A DNA stretch of 5,956 nt from Chloroflexi bacterium UBA2235. Lineage in GTDB: Bacteria; Chloroflexota; UBA11872; UBA12225. Under the pieces are notes generated by a model, which was given only the letters and a program-made list of their open reading frames with translations, made no database searches and was not told where the DNA came from. Position 1 is the stretch's first letter; each line of letters begins with the position of its first letter. The stretch is taken from the NCBI GenBank assembly GCA_002347925.1, contig DDYL01000177.1, positions 1,023 to 6,978 of the forward strand. The letters run 5' to 3'. The translations under genes were made by a program, and so were the position numbers. Positions 5,909 to 5,956 of this stretch are shown one piece after another.

Positions 5909-5956
5909 AGCACCGTCCGGTCCGCGGGCATCCCTGCCCAGCGCCTCGCGCCGTTC

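Larger units (their letters stand above)
5610..5956. other. Gene-free 3' region filled with short repeats
   Basis: No open frame here has a ribosome-binding site, a recognisable domain or convincing composition. The stretch holds three copies of the dispersed repeat (5617, 5777, 5878), an 11-bp stem-loop (5740-5769), a direct octamer GACACAGG at 5836 and 5852, and a small dyad GCACA-ATTC-TGTGC (5819-5832). It may include the 3' untranslated region of the helicase mRNA. Nothing after 5908 could be assigned. Confidence 0.6.

Overview
This is a high-GC chromosomal window with four protein-coding genes, none of which looks like part of a defence or mobile gene cluster. The gene set is the 3' part of recX, a tandem GNAT acetyltransferase, a zinc-dependent medium-chain dehydrogenase, and a PcrA/UvrD-type helicase with a Tudor-like tail. 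GC richness, frequent GTG starts, weak Shine-Dalgarno sites and a possible leaderless promoter fit a high-GC Gram-positive-like lineage. Chloroflexota (Thermomicrobia-like) is my best guess from the overall feel of the proteins and the intergenic repeats, at low confidence.

Layout. Positions 1-543 (+) are the end of recX, whose frame is open at the left edge. After a 51-base gap comes a tandem GNAT gene (595-1575, +), possibly expressed as a leaderless mRNA from a TATGAT box six bases before its ATG. It converges on the dehydrogenase (1612-2688, -), with only 36 bases between the two stops. The dehydrogenase and the helicase (2886-5609, +) diverge from a 197-base intergenic region. That region holds candidate promoters for both and a perfect 7-base-arm dyad next to the dehydrogenase promoter. 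Positions 5610-5956 carry no convincing gene and are instead filled with short repeats.

The most interesting signal is a short degenerate repeat. Its core is AGCGNRGC, seven variable bases, then MATCAGG and a G-rich tail. It occurs four times with identical internal spacing: three times in the 3' intergenic region (5617, 5777, 5878) and once inside the helicase coding sequence (4360). The coding copy lies in a roughly 47-residue low-complexity, in-frame insertion in the 2B domain. That insertion also contains an 11-base imperfect inverted repeat and a textbook G-quadruplex motif. One intergenic copy directly follows an 11-bp stem-loop, suggesting a composite REP-like unit. The simplest reading is a dispersed palindromic repeat that has entered an essential-type gene and been tolerated as protein sequence.

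Functionally, RecX (RecA modulator) and PcrA/UvrD (DNA repair and RecA-filament clearing) are both genome-maintenance factors, but they are separated by two metabolic-type genes and are not an operon. I see no CRISPR, tRNA, rRNA, transposase or toxin-antitoxin module, and no new multi-gene system.
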